Origin: Pseudomonas fluorescens
Lineage (GTDB): Bacteria > Pseudomonadota > Gammaproteobacteria > Pseudomonadales > Pseudomonadaceae
Assembly: GCF_004683905.1 (NCBI RefSeq)
Contig: NZ_CP038438.1
Location: forward strand, 4,216,001 to 4,280,000
Reading direction: 5' to 3'
DNA: 64,000 nt
Shown here one piece after another: positions 16,428 to 24,893 of the stretch (its first letter is position 1; each line of letters starts with the position of its first letter). The translations under genes were made by a program, and so were the position numbers. A model generated the notes under the pieces. It did no database searches. It had not been told where the DNA came from and was given only the letters and a program-made list of their open reading frames with translations.

Positions 16428-16997
16428 TTATTTGGCACGGCCTTTGTAGGAACCGCCTTCGCGGGTATCGATCTCGATCATGTCGCCGATTTCGATGAAG
16501 TCAGCAACCGACAGCTCGGTACCGTTCTTCAGTTTGGCAGGCTTCATCACCTTGCCGGAAGTGTCACCGCGAGCGGAACCTTCGGTGTAGTCAACCTGAC
16601 GCACGATGGTGGTCGGCAGTTCTACGGAAACCAGACGCTCTTCGAAGAACACGGCTTCGCAAACGTCGGTCATGCCTTCTTCAACGAAAGGCAGAACGCT
16701 TTCGATGTCTTCGGCGTTCAGTTCGTACATGGTGTAGTCAGTGGTGTCCATGAACGTGTAGGTGTCGCCGCTGATGAAGGACAGGGTCGCTTCTTTGCGG
16801 TCGAGGATCACGTCGTCCAGCTTGTCGTCCGCACCGTAAACGGTTTCGGTCTTGTAACCGGTCAGCAGGTTCTTCAGCTTGGTCTTCATGATCGCGCTGT
16901 TACGGCCCGACTTGGTGAATTCAGCTTTCTGAACCAGCCAAGGATCGTTGTCGATACGGATCACGGTACCGGGTTTGAGTTCTTTACCAGTTTTCAT
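16428..16997 (-). CDS. efp: Translation elongation factor P
   Basis: EF-P rescues ribosomes stalled on polyproline stretches. 189 residues, three beta-barrel domains. The tip loop reads FTKSGRNSAIM with arginine at residue 32, not lysine, so this is the EarP/rhamnose type of EF-P and not the EpmA/lysyl type. The gene lies immediately downstream of earP on the same strand (48 bases apart), so modifier and substrate are probably co-transcribed. The C-terminal domain ends GGSYKGRAK. Confidence 0.98.
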   Translation of the reverse strand: MKTGKELKPGTVIRIDNDPWLVQKAEFTKSGRNSAIMKTKLKNLLTGYKTETVYGADDKLDDVILDRKEATLSFISGDTYTFMDTTDYTMYELNAEDIESVLPFVEEGMTDVCEAVFFEERLVSVELPTTIVRQVDYTEGSARGDTSGKVMKPAKLKNGTELSVADFIEIGDMIEIDTREGGSYKGRAK

Positions 16998-17045
16998 TGC
17001 GAATATCCGAATTTGGATGGGATTTACAAAAATCTAGGCCGCGTA

Positions 17046-18188
17046 TCATATCCAATTTAGGTAAAACTGTACCAGCGCCGTGGCAAGATCCGCCTGCAAG
17101 CCTTGTTCCAGACACCACGCCTCGGCGTTTTCCTGCAGTTCTGGCCAGTGTTTACGGGCCTGGAGCCAGTGCTCGCCGATCGGTTTCCCGGCACTCCAGG
17201 CCCGCCACAGACTGCTCATCGCCTCGGCAGCGGCCGGTGAAAGCCCTTTGGTGTAGAGCGCGAGAAAGGCATCGAGCTTGTCGAGGTGGATGTCTTCGTC
17301 CTGCTGATAGATATGCCAGAGCATCGGTCGCCCGGCCCACTGTGCACGGACGAACGAGTCTTCACCGCGCACCGCGTTGAAGTCGCAGCACCACAGCAAC
17401 TGATCGTATTGATCCTGACGGACGAACGGCAGCACCTGCACCGTCAGCGCCTGACGCACGTCCAGATCGCCGACAGCCAACGCGTCGACCCCGAGCCAGC
17501 GCGCAACGTCACCGAGAATCCGCCCTTCCGGCACCAGCAGATGGGTCGGCGCGCTATCGGCCGCCAACGCATCCAGCCAACTGGCCAGCCCGGCATTTTC
17601 GTAGGCAAACAACGAGATCAGCTGTGCGTCAGCTGCGCGATCTACGCCCAGGCCGTGCAGGAATTGTCGCTGCGCAGCCGCGTCCTGCTGAAATCGCCGA
17701 CGCCGCTCAAACAGACCGTTTTCACGCAGCAAGCCGCCCGTCCCCGGTTGAAATCCGGGAAAGAAAAAGAATTTCTGTACCGACTTGTACTTCACCGACG
17801 GCAAACCGTGACAACCGGTGACCCAGTCTTCGGCGCTGAGGTAATCGAGGTTCATCCACAGCGGTGGCTGTTGCCGCTCGGCCATGGCGTCCATGTACGC
17901 CGATGGCAGCTGACAGGCAAATGCGGCGATCACCACGTCCGCCGCCTCCGTCTGCGGCCAGTCGCTCGGCCAATGCCGCACCTCGACGCCCTGCTGCGAT
18001 TGCTGCGCCAGGTGGATGTCGATCTCGGGGCAGATACGTTCAAAGGCGCGCAGGTCATCGACCCACAGGCGCACCGCCAGCCCATGCTCGGCTATCAGTT
18101 GCCGGGCCAGACGCCAGGTCACGCCGATGTCGCCATAGTTGTCGACCACGGTGCAAAAAATATCCCAGCGGGTTTTCGGTATCGGCAT
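17046..18188 (-). CDS. earP: EF-P arginine rhamnosyltransferase EarP
   Basis: GT-B inverting glycosyltransferase (GT104) that transfers rhamnose from dTDP-rhamnose to Arg32 of EF-P. 380 residues. The N-terminal VVDNYGDIGVTWRLARQL carries the two catalytic aspartates (residues 16 and 20 here), and the C-terminal lobe has the nucleotide-sugar site with CDFNAVRGEDSFVRAQWAGRP. Start at the ATG read leftward from 18188 (MPIPKTRWDIFC). Presumably first gene of an earP-efp operon; dependence on dTDP-rhamnose links it to the sugar pathways that also feed surface polysaccharides. Confidence 0.96.
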   Translation of the reverse strand: MPIPKTRWDIFCTVVDNYGDIGVTWRLARQLIAEHGLAVRLWVDDLRAFERICPEIDIHLAQQSQQGVEVRHWPSDWPQTEAADVVIAAFACQLPSAYMDAMAERQQPPLWMNLDYLSAEDWVTGCHGLPSVKYKSVQKFFFFPGFQPGTGGLLRENGLFERRRRFQQDAAAQRQFLHGLGVDRAADAQLISLFAYENAGLASWLDALAADSAPTHLLVPEGRILGDVARWLGVDALAVGDLDVRQALTVQVLPFVRQDQYDQLLWCCDFNAVRGEDSFVRAQWAGRPMLWHIYQQDEDIHLDKLDAFLALYTKGLSPAAAEAMSSLWRAWSAGKPIGEHWLQARKHWPELQENAEAWCLEQGLQADLATALVQFYLNWI

Positions 18189-18312
18189 GCAAGACTCCCG
18201 TTGGCAAAAGCGCTGATTGTCCGCATAAATGACCTCGCGCAGAAGAGCCGACGGCGATTAATCTTCGTGCGACAATCGCCACTTGCCCGCAATCATCCGC
18301 CAGGAGGCAGCC

Positions 18313-18723
18313 ATGCCCTATCGTCCCAATCCGCGTCGCCCGTTGCCCGTTCAGCTTAGCGCGCTGCAACTGACCGGCAGCATTGCCTTGGGCATGTGGC
18401 TGGGTTTTCTCGCCATTGCCCTGACTTGCTGGCTGATTTCGCGTTTTGTGTTGACCGAGCAACTGGCACCGGTTGCTCAGGCGGTGCAGCAACTGGCCAA
18501 GCCGCCAGCGGCCGTTCAGGTACAACCGGACATTCCGCCACAGAGTCCGCTGTTCGAACAGTACGAAGAAAACCTGCGCAAGAACGAGCAGCAGGCGCGC
18601 CTGGATCAGGCTCGCGGCAGCAGTCGCAACCAGTCAAATCCGAAATGCCAGTTCTGGCTGCAACAGGACCAGACCGCGCCGAGCGAAAAGAGCCGCGCCA
18701 ACGTTTTGCAATTCTGCGATTGA
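18313..18723 (+). CDS. Conserved small membrane protein of unknown function
   Basis: 136 residues that I do not recognise. One membrane span at about residues 25-47 (GSIALGMWLGFLAIALTCWLI), a short basic N-terminus in the cytoplasm and a polar, Gln-rich C-terminal part predicted to be outside, with two cysteines (near 112 and 135) that could form a disulfide. Start at ATG 18313 with CAGGAGG 8 bases upstream. Its stop is two bases before the next start, so the two genes are probably translated together. Confidence 0.8.
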   Translation: MPYRPNPRRPLPVQLSALQLTGSIALGMWLGFLAIALTCWLISRFVLTEQLAPVAQAVQQLAKPPAAVQVQPDIPPQSPLFEQYEENLRKNEQQARLDQARGSSRNQSNPKCQFWLQQDQTAPSEKSRANVLQFCD

Positions 18724-18725
18724 TC

Positions 18726-19208
18726 ATGAACAAACACACCGTCCACCAACTGATCCTCGACAAACTGCGCGTCGACCTCGACATCGCCGAACGCGCCGCG
18801 CAGACCGCTTACGAAACCGCGACCCACGAAGAGAACATCGCCGAGAACAAATACGACACGCTCGGGCTTGAGGCTTCCTATCTGGCGGCTGGTCAGGCGA
18901 AACGGGTCGAGGAAATCCGCCAGTCACTGGCGCTGTGCCAGAACCTGACGCTGCGTGCCTACGACGAAAATCGCGGCATCGAGATCGGCGCCCTGCTCGG
19001 TCTGGAGGACGAAAAGGGTCGCGAGCAATGGCTGTTTCTGGCCCCGGATGCGGCAGGCCTGAAAGTCGATGTGGTGGGTCAGCCGATTACCGTCATCACC
19101 CCGCGCTCGCCGCTGGGCAAAAGCCTGCTGGGCAAGTTCGAGGGCGATGAAGTGGAGATTCTGGTGGCGGGCACCCGGCAACAGTTTGCTGTCACCGAGG
19201 TGCTTTGA
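18726..19208 (+). CDS. GreA/GreB-like C-terminal domain protein
   Basis: 160 residues. An N-terminal helical part (about 1-75, rich in Glu/Ala/Gln, coiled-coil-like) is followed by the FKBP-like GreA/GreB C-terminal fold; the last third shows VVGQPITVITPRSPLGKSLLGKFEGDEVEIL, which is the Gre signature. The acidic tip residues of true cleavage factors (D-x-x-E-N) are not seen in the hairpin; instead the hairpin reads THEENIAENKYDTLG. It may therefore bind RNA polymerase without stimulating cleavage, like Gfh1 or Rnk, but that is inference. It overlaps nothing and directly follows the small membrane protein gene. Confidence 0.8.
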   Translation: MNKHTVHQLILDKLRVDLDIAERAAQTAYETATHEENIAENKYDTLGLEASYLAAGQAKRVEEIRQSLALCQNLTLRAYDENRGIEIGALLGLEDEKGREQWLFLAPDAAGLKVDVVGQPITVITPRSPLGKSLLGKFEGDEVEILVAGTRQQFAVTEVL

Positions 19209-19217
19209 GGCAGGGTC

Positions 19218-20192
19218 TTAGTGGACCGGCAGTTCGACGCCGTCGAACAGCTCTTCCAGTTCCTGCTTGTTGTGGCACTGGATGGCTTTGGCCATCACTT
19301 CGCGGGTCAGGTGTGGAGCGAACTTCTCGATGAAGTCGCACATGAAACCTCGCAGGAAAGTACCGCGACGGAAACCGATCTTGGTGATGCTCGACTCGAA
19401 CAGTTCGCTGGCATCCAGCACCACCAGGTCGTTATCGAGCTTGGTGTCGACCGCCATTTTGGCAACGATGCCCACACCCAGGCCCAGACGCACGTAGGTT
19501 TTGATCACGTCGGCGTCGGCCGCGGTGAACACCACTTTCGGCGTCAGGCCACGATGACTGAAGGCTTCGTCGAGTTTCGAACGGCCGGTGAAACCGAACA
19601 CGTAAGTCACGATCGGGTATTCGGCCAGCGCTTCGAGGGTCAGCTTCGGCAGCTTGGTCAGCGGGTGGCCCTGCGGCACGACCACGCAGCGGTTCCAGCG
19701 ATAGCACGGCATCATCACCAGATCACCGAACAGCTCCAGCGCTTCGGTGGCGATGGCGAAATCGACGGTGCCGTCAGCGGCCATCTCGGCGATCTGCATT
19801 GGCGAACCCTGGTGCATGTGCAGCGCCACGTCCGGGTATTGTTTGATGAAATTGCTGATCACCGGCGGCAATGCATAACGCGCCTGGGTGTGGGTGGTGG
19901 CGATCGACAGGGTGCCTTTTTTCTCGTTGGAGAATTCCTGGGCGATCTGCTTGATACTTTCGACCTTGCGCAGGATTTCGCCTGCGGTGGTGATGATGCG
20001 CTCGCCGGCCGGGGTGACGCGGGTCAGGTGCTTGCCACTGCGGGCAAACACTTCAACGCCAAGTTCGTCTTCCAGCAGGCGGATCTGTTTACTGATACCC
20101 GGTTGCGAGGTGTAAAGGCTTTGGGCGGTAGCGGAAACGTTGAGGTCGTGGTGCGCCACTTCCCAGATGTAGCGCAATTGTTGAAGCTTCAT
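19218..20192 (-). CDS. cysB: Cysteine regulon activator CysB (LysR family)
   Basis: LysR-type regulator of sulfur assimilation responding to O-acetylserine/N-acetylserine. 324 residues, exactly the usual length. Start MKLQQLRYIWEVAHHDLNVS and SLYTSQPGISKQIRLLEDELG are hallmarks of CysB; the effector pocket shows ATTHTQARYALPPVI with the conserved Thr residues near 100-102. Single gene with an AT-rich upstream region (20193-20305) that probably holds its autoregulated promoter. Confidence 0.97.
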   Translation of the reverse strand: MKLQQLRYIWEVAHHDLNVSATAQSLYTSQPGISKQIRLLEDELGVEVFARSGKHLTRVTPAGERIITTAGEILRKVESIKQIAQEFSNEKKGTLSIATTHTQARYALPPVISNFIKQYPDVALHMHQGSPMQIAEMAADGTVDFAIATEALELFGDLVMMPCYRWNRCVVVPQGHPLTKLPKLTLEALAEYPIVTYVFGFTGRSKLDEAFSHRGLTPKVVFTAADADVIKTYVRLGLGVGIVAKMAVDTKLDNDLVVLDASELFESSITKIGFRRGTFLRGFMCDFIEKFAPHLTREVMAKAIQCHNKQELEELFDGVELPVH

Positions 20193-20305
20193 ATGTATCC
20201 CTCAAAGCAGGTAGACGCCACGGGCATCAGCGACGGTATATAACTATATTAATGGTTTGATGAATAAATCTAGAACTTTTTTATCAAAAGGCCATTATTC
20301 CCGCT

Positions 20306-20809
20306 TCAGCGATCCCCCCGGCGCCGGCGCTCCACCAATGGCACCAGATAAACCGGCACCTTGGCCAATTGCAGGACCCGAGTCGCCGTGCGCCCCAAAG
20401 GCGTTTCCGCCCCTACGCCGTGGCTGTGAGTGCCTACGATCAGCAAATCCACAGAGAGTTTCTGCACCTGGTCGAGAATCACCTGCGCCGGATCGCCCTG
20501 CACCACACGAACCGCGCAAATCCGCTGCAGATCCTGCTCGCCCTCGTCGCCCAGCTCTTCGCGAAAACTGTCCAGCACCCGTTGCTCGATATTGGCGATG
20601 ACAGTTTTCAGACCCTGACTGTGAAATTCGTTCAATGCCTGTTCGTCGAGATAACTCTGCAACACCGACTCGGCAAACAGCCCCATGGGTTCCACTGCAT
20701 GCACCACATACAAGTCGGCATTGAATGTCCGCGCCAGCGCCAGGGCATGCTGCATCACTAAAGGTGCGTACAGACCGAGGTCAGTGGCATACAGCATCGA
20801 ACGAATCAT
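20306..20809 (-). CDS. Universal stress protein (UspA family, ATP-binding type)
   Basis: 167 residues. Starts MIRSMLYATDLGLYAPLVMQHALALA; the nucleotide loop GTHSHGVGAETPLGRTATRVL matches the G-2x-G-9x-G-S/T pattern of ATP-binding Usp proteins, with threonine in place of serine. A GAGG ribosome site lies 6 bases upstream of the ATG read leftward from 20809. Arginine-rich C-terminal tail (VERRRRGDR) is unusual. Monocistronic by spacing. Confidence 0.9.
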   Translation of the reverse strand: MIRSMLYATDLGLYAPLVMQHALALARTFNADLYVVHAVEPMGLFAESVLQSYLDEQALNEFHSQGLKTVIANIEQRVLDSFREELGDEGEQDLQRICAVRVVQGDPAQVILDQVQKLSVDLLIVGTHSHGVGAETPLGRTATRVLQLAKVPVYLVPLVERRRRGDR

Positions 20810-20907
20810 ATGACCTCCTCGCGTGCCAACATGGCGGAGATTTGATTCAGCTTAGCAGTGCCTTGGCGAGTACGACGTGCGACGCAACGTCTTGAAGCAC
20901 TGGGGCT

Positions 20908-21813
20908 TTAGATCGACGGTTCGTTACTGATGCCATGCGGTACGTGACCGGTGGCGACCACTTCGCGGGCGGCCTCGCAGTGGCCGGTCTGATCGTCGAA
21001 GAACACATCGGCAGCGAAGGCTTCGAGAAACGCCGATTTGGTCAGCCCGCCGAGAAACAGCGACTCGTCGAGGCGGATGTCCCACTCGCGCAAGGTGCGG
21101 ATCACCCGCTCATGCGCCGGTGCCGAACGCGCGGTGACCAACGCCGTGCGGATCGGGCAGTCGTCTTCGGGGAACTCGCGTTGCAGCGCATTGAGCGCCG
21201 CCAGAAAGCCCTTGAACGGCCCACCGCGCAATGGCTCGCGCGCCGACTCGCGCTCCTTGGCCTGAAACGCCAGCAGCCCGCCGGCCTGATAAACGCGCTC
21301 GGATTCGTCGGAGAACAACACCGCGTCGCCGTCGAAGGCGATGCGCAACTCATCACTGGCCGCGCGACTGGCGCCGCCGGAGAGAATCGTCGCCGCGGCA
21401 AACCCGGCGTCCAGCGCGGCGCGCACATCCTCGGCGTGGGTGGACAGAAACAAGTCACAGCCAAACGCTTTGAGATAGGGATACGGACTGCGCCCGCCGA
21501 CGAAGGCCGCCCGCGAGATGTCCAGCCCATAATGATCGATCGAGTTGAACGCGCGCAGGCCGGTGTCGGCACTGTTGCGCGAAACCAGAATCACCTCGAC
21601 CCGGGCGCGGTCGAGGCGACTGTTGAGGCTCAGGAGTTTTTCCACCAGCGGGAACGCATCGCCGGGCGCGAGAATTTCGTCTTCGTGTTCGATCTGGTAT
21701 TGCCGATAGGCTTCGACGCCGCTCGCCAGATAGACCTTATGACTCTCGCTCAGGTCGAACAAGGCGCGAGACGAAATCGCCAGCACCAGTTTGTCATCGA
21801 TGTTCTTGGCCAT
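20908..21813 (-). CDS. 5'-nucleotidase (cytosolic cN-I/NT5C1 family)
   Basis: 301 residues of the bacterial members of the 5'-nucleotidase family, expected to dephosphorylate nucleoside monophosphates such as AMP. Visible are the LVLAISSRALFDL start, where the DxD of HAD-type enzymes would be expected but reads ISSRALFD, then VILVSRNSADTGLRAFNSI, AFDGDAVLFSDESERVY, and the C-terminal FFDDQTGHCEAA block. Start at ATG 21813 with GGGGAAGG just upstream; an extra four residues upstream (from a GTG at 21825) are possible. Followed downstream on the same strand by nothing close; panE-like gene lies upstream by 28 bases, suggesting one transcript. Confidence 0.86.
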   Translation of the reverse strand: MAKNIDDKLVLAISSRALFDLSESHKVYLASGVEAYRQYQIEHEDEILAPGDAFPLVEKLLSLNSRLDRARVEVILVSRNSADTGLRAFNSIDHYGLDISRAAFVGGRSPYPYLKAFGCDLFLSTHAEDVRAALDAGFAAATILSGGASRAASDELRIAFDGDAVLFSDESERVYQAGGLLAFQAKERESAREPLRGGPFKGFLAALNALQREFPEDDCPIRTALVTARSAPAHERVIRTLREWDIRLDESLFLGGLTKSAFLEAFAADVFFDDQTGHCEAAREVVATGHVPHGISNEPSI

Positions 21814-21841
21814 GCCTTCCCCCACTCCCCCGAAAACCGAC

Positions 21842-22798
21842 TCAAGTGTTGCGTCGGTCGATAAAACTCAATGTGCGATACAGCGCTTCGATCCGTGGCA
21901 ACTCACAGCCTGCCGCTTTGGCTGCGGCCAATGGCCGGGCGTAAATCGCCTCCAGTTCCAGCGGCCGCTTGTGCAGGAAATCGTGGTACATGCTCGGCCA
22001 ATAGTCGGGCATTTTCTCGGTCATCATGAACAGGTAATCGGCGTAACCGGGCGGAACGTCGTGACCGCAGGCCCTGGCGCCCTGCACCACTTCGGCCATC
22101 AACGCCTGGATCAGCGCGCGACTGTCCGCGTCGGCCATCAGCGGCGTGGTGCCGGCGCCGAGCAACACCGAGAGACCGTTGTAGGGAATATTCCACACCA
22201 GTTTCTGCCAGCGCGCCTGTTGCAGATTGGGCATCGCCTGCGAATCGATGCCAGCGGCGCGGAACAGACCGGCACCCTCCTCGACCAGCGCCATGCGCGC
22301 CGCTTCATCCGCCGCCGGGCCACTGTGATAGCCGACATTCACCGCACCCAAGGCCTGATGGGTGATGTGTCCCGGCCCTTCGCGATGCACGCAGATCAGG
22401 CACAGACCACCGAGCAGATGCAGGGAATCGGGCAGCAACTCGCGCAAGCTGTCTTCGACGTCCAGACCGTTCTGCAGCACCAGCACTTTCGCGCCGGGCC
22501 TGGCCGCAGCAATGATCGCCGGGGCCAGACCCGCGCTGCTGGTGGTCTTGGCGCCGACCAGCAACCAGTCGCAAGCCGGCATGTCCTCGGCCTTCGCATA
22601 CGCCTGCATCGGGTTCAGCGTCAGGGTGCCATGCACGGCACTGTCCACCTGCAAACCACGTTCGGCCACCGCCGAGAATTCACTGCGCAGTAAAAAGTGC
22701 ACATCGAAACCGGCCCGCGCCAGCATCACACCGTAAAACCCGCCAATGGCCCCGGTGCCGATAATCCCGATCACCGGTTTGCTGTCTGCTCCCGCCAT
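21842..22798 (-). CDS. 2-dehydropantoate 2-reductase-like protein (PanE/ApbA family)
   Basis: 318-residue NADPH-dependent reductase of the ketopantoate reductase family. N-terminal GIIGTGAIGGFYGVMLARAG is the cofactor loop; AKTTSSAGLAP contains the conserved lysine, and KLVWNIPYNGLSVLLGAGTT the C-domain catalytic region. Pseudomonads often carry several such paralogues, so a role in pantothenate synthesis is not certain. Its start codon directly abuts the stop codon of the thioredoxin-like gene upstream (TAG then ATG), so translation is coupled. Confidence 0.88.
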   Translation of the reverse strand: MAGADSKPVIGIIGTGAIGGFYGVMLARAGFDVHFLLRSEFSAVAERGLQVDSAVHGTLTLNPMQAYAKAEDMPACDWLLVGAKTTSSAGLAPAIIAAARPGAKVLVLQNGLDVEDSLRELLPDSLHLLGGLCLICVHREGPGHITHQALGAVNVGYHSGPAADEAARMALVEEGAGLFRAAGIDSQAMPNLQQARWQKLVWNIPYNGLSVLLGAGTTPLMADADSRALIQALMAEVVQGARACGHDVPPGYADYLFMMTEKMPDYWPSMYHDFLHKRPLELEAIYARPLAAAKAAGCELPRIEALYRTLSFIDRRNT

Positions 22799-23185
22799 CT
22801 ATGGCAACTCCTCTGCAATTCGACCCAGTGCCTGCGCCACTGCTGCGTTCAGCGCATCGGCGGTCAGGCGCGTGTGCAATGCCCCAAAGAACTCGCCGTC
22901 GCGCACCACAAACAGCGCCGGCAAATGAAAGACCTGATAACGCTCCACCAACCCGCCGTTGTTGCCGGCATCGATCCAGCACAGGCGATCCACCGCCAGC
23001 TCGAACCCGGGCAACACCTCTCTGGCATAGCGGCAGCTGGAACAGCCGACGCTGGTGAAAATCACCAGCGAAACGCCGCTCATCGCCAGCAGCCGCTGGT
23101 CGGCGTCGAAATCGGTCAGCTCGGATTCGACCACTATACTGGGGGAAACAATGTCAAATGGCCGACACAGGGAGTCTGTGCTCAT
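22799..23185 (-). CDS. Thioredoxin-like protein with CxxC site
   Basis: 128 residues from the ATG read leftward from 23185 (an in-frame ATG at 23197 adds four). Thioredoxin fold: strand SLVIFTS followed by VGCSSCRYAREVLPGFE with a CSSC redox pair, LCWIDAGNN, and the cis-proline segment YQVFHLPALFVV. No signal peptide, so cytosolic. Stop codon abuts the panE-like start. Its 5' end overlaps the 5' end of the PilZ gene on the other strand. Confidence 0.85.
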   Translation of the reverse strand: MSTDSLCRPFDIVSPSIVVESELTDFDADQRLLAMSGVSLVIFTSVGCSSCRYAREVLPGFELAVDRLCWIDAGNNGGLVERYQVFHLPALFVVRDGEFFGALHTRLTADALNAAVAQALGRIAEELP

Positions 23186-23627
23186 GGGACGTTTCATTCC
23201 TCATCCGGACGATGTGCCGGTTGAATTAACCTTGCTCAAGCCCGAGTGTATTTCCAGGCAACAGCTGCACACTATCAGCCTCGGCGGGATCGCTTGCAAT
23301 TATCACCGCGCGTGGCGACACGGCACGGCGCTGCAAGTGCGCATGCCGACACTCAACGCCGAGATCTGTTATCCGGGCTATGTCGCATGGTGTCTGCGGC
23401 GCAAAAAGGGCTATCTGGTGGGGATCGCATTCACCGATGAGCAGACGCTGTTCAGTGCCCGGATGGGCGAACAGGTGTGCCAGATCGAACGTTATTGCCG
23501 CATGAACGAGGCCCACGACGATCTGCAGGATATTCAGGCGCTGGCCCTGCAATGGGTCGAACAACACGCCGACGAGTTCTCCCACGACAGCGTGCGCAAG
23601 GCTTTTGCCCAGCCAGTGCTGGATTAA
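23184..23627 (+). CDS. PilZ domain protein
   Basis: 147 residues (MGRFIPHPDDVPVELTLL). Resembles the PilZ domain family of c-di-GMP receptors, with ISLGGIACNY as the beta-strand S-x-G-G-like element, but the upstream RxxxR motif needed for c-di-GMP binding is not clear, so ligand binding is uncertain. A GGGAG lies 9 bases before ATG 23184. An in-frame ATG at 23151 with GGGGGA five bases upstream would add 11 residues. The start overlaps the start of the thioredoxin-like gene on the opposite strand. Confidence 0.75.
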   Translation: MGRFIPHPDDVPVELTLLKPECISRQQLHTISLGGIACNYHRAWRHGTALQVRMPTLNAEICYPGYVAWCLRRKKGYLVGIAFTDEQTLFSARMGEQVCQIERYCRMNEAHDDLQDIQALALQWVEQHADEFSHDSVRKAFAQPVLD

Positions 23628-23756
23628 AGCGGCGTTTGCCCATTGTCGAGCCGCGTCTGACGCGCTAAGGTTCGGCTCCCCGACGCGCTTAAATCTGCTG
23701 TGCTCCGCCGCGCGGGGATCGCTGGCGGCCGGCACCCGTGACCTGACGAGTAAACG

Positions 23757-24833
23757 ATGGCTGATTTACCGATCAACGACCTAAACGTCGCCTCTAACGA
23801 GACCCTGATCACTCCCGATCAGCTCAAGCGTGATATCCCTCTGAGCGATGCTGCGCTGCGCACCGTCACCAAGGGCCGCGAAGTCATTCGCAACATTCTT
23901 GATGGCACCGACCACCGTCTGTTCGTAGTGATCGGCCCGTGCTCGATCCACGATATCAAGGCTGCCCACGAATACGCCGATCGCCTCAAGGTGCTGGCGG
24001 AGGAAGTCTCCGACACCCTGTATCTGGTCATGCGCGTGTATTTCGAGAAGCCACGAACCACCGTTGGCTGGAAAGGCCTGATCAACGATCCGTACCTGGA
24101 TGACTCGTTCAAGATTCAGGACGGTCTGCATATCGGTCGCCAGTTGCTGCTGGACCTGGCCGAGAAAGGCCTGCCGACCGCCACCGAAGCCCTCGACCCG
24201 ATCTCCCCGCAGTATCTGCAGGACCTGATCAGCTGGTCGGCCATCGGCGCACGCACTACCGAATCCCAGACCCACCGTGAAATGGCTTCCGGCCTGTCCT
24301 CGGCTGTCGGCTTCAAGAACGGCACTGACGGCGGCCTGACCGTGGCGATCAACGCCCTGCAGTCGGTGTCCAGCCCGCACCGTTTCCTCGGTATCAACCA
24401 GGAAGGTGGCGTGTCGATCGTCACCACCAAGGGCAACGCCTACGGTCATGTGGTGCTGCGTGGCGGCAACGGCAAGCCGAACTACGATTCGGTCAGCGTC
24501 GCCCTGTGCGAGCAGGCGCTGAACAAGGCGAAGATCAAACCGAACATCATGGTCGATTGCAGCCACGCCAACTCCAACAAGGACCCGGCCCTGCAACCGC
24601 TGGTGATGGAGAACGTCGCCAACCAGATCCTCGAAGGCAACCAGTCGATCATCGGCCTGATGGTCGAGAGTCATCTGAACTGGGGCTGCCAGGCCATCCC
24701 GAAAGACCTCGCCGACCTGCAATACGGCGTGTCGATCACCGATGCCTGCATCGACTGGTCCGCCACCGAGAACACCCTGCGCAGCATGCACGCCAAGCTC
24801 AAGGATGTTCTGCCGAAACGTCAGCGCAGCTGA
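23757..24833 (+). CDS. Class I 3-deoxy-7-phosphoheptulonate (DAHP) synthase
   Basis: 358 residues of the AroF/G/H type (class I alpha). Catalyses the first shikimate step with metal and is usually feedback inhibited by an aromatic amino acid; which one cannot be decided here. Motifs: FVVIGPCSIHD with the metal-binding cysteine, MRVYFEKPRTTVGWKGLINDP for phosphoenolpyruvate, GARTTESQTHRE, IMVDCSHANSNKDP with the metal histidine, and the C-terminal YGVSITDACIDWS. Start at ATG 23757. A strong terminator follows. The other DAHP synthase in the window is of class II. Confidence 0.96.
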   Translation: MADLPINDLNVASNETLITPDQLKRDIPLSDAALRTVTKGREVIRNILDGTDHRLFVVIGPCSIHDIKAAHEYADRLKVLAEEVSDTLYLVMRVYFEKPRTTVGWKGLINDPYLDDSFKIQDGLHIGRQLLLDLAEKGLPTATEALDPISPQYLQDLISWSAIGARTTESQTHREMASGLSSAVGFKNGTDGGLTVAINALQSVSSPHRFLGINQEGGVSIVTTKGNAYGHVVLRGGNGKPNYDSVSVALCEQALNKAKIKPNIMVDCSHANSNKDPALQPLVMENVANQILEGNQSIIGLMVESHLNWGCQAIPKDLADLQYGVSITDACIDWSATENTLRSMHAKLKDVLPKRQRS

Positions 24834-24851
24834 TCAACGTTTCACGGGCAT

Positions 24852-24884
24852 AAAAAAACGCCGGGCATTGCCCGGCGTTTTCGT
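24852..24884 (+). terminator. Rho-independent terminator (bidirectional)
   Basis: Stem AACGCCGGGC/GCCCGGCGTT flanked by A and T runs, between the convergent DAHP synthase and acetyltransferase genes. Confidence 0.88.
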
Positions 24885-24893
24885 GTGTGCGAT

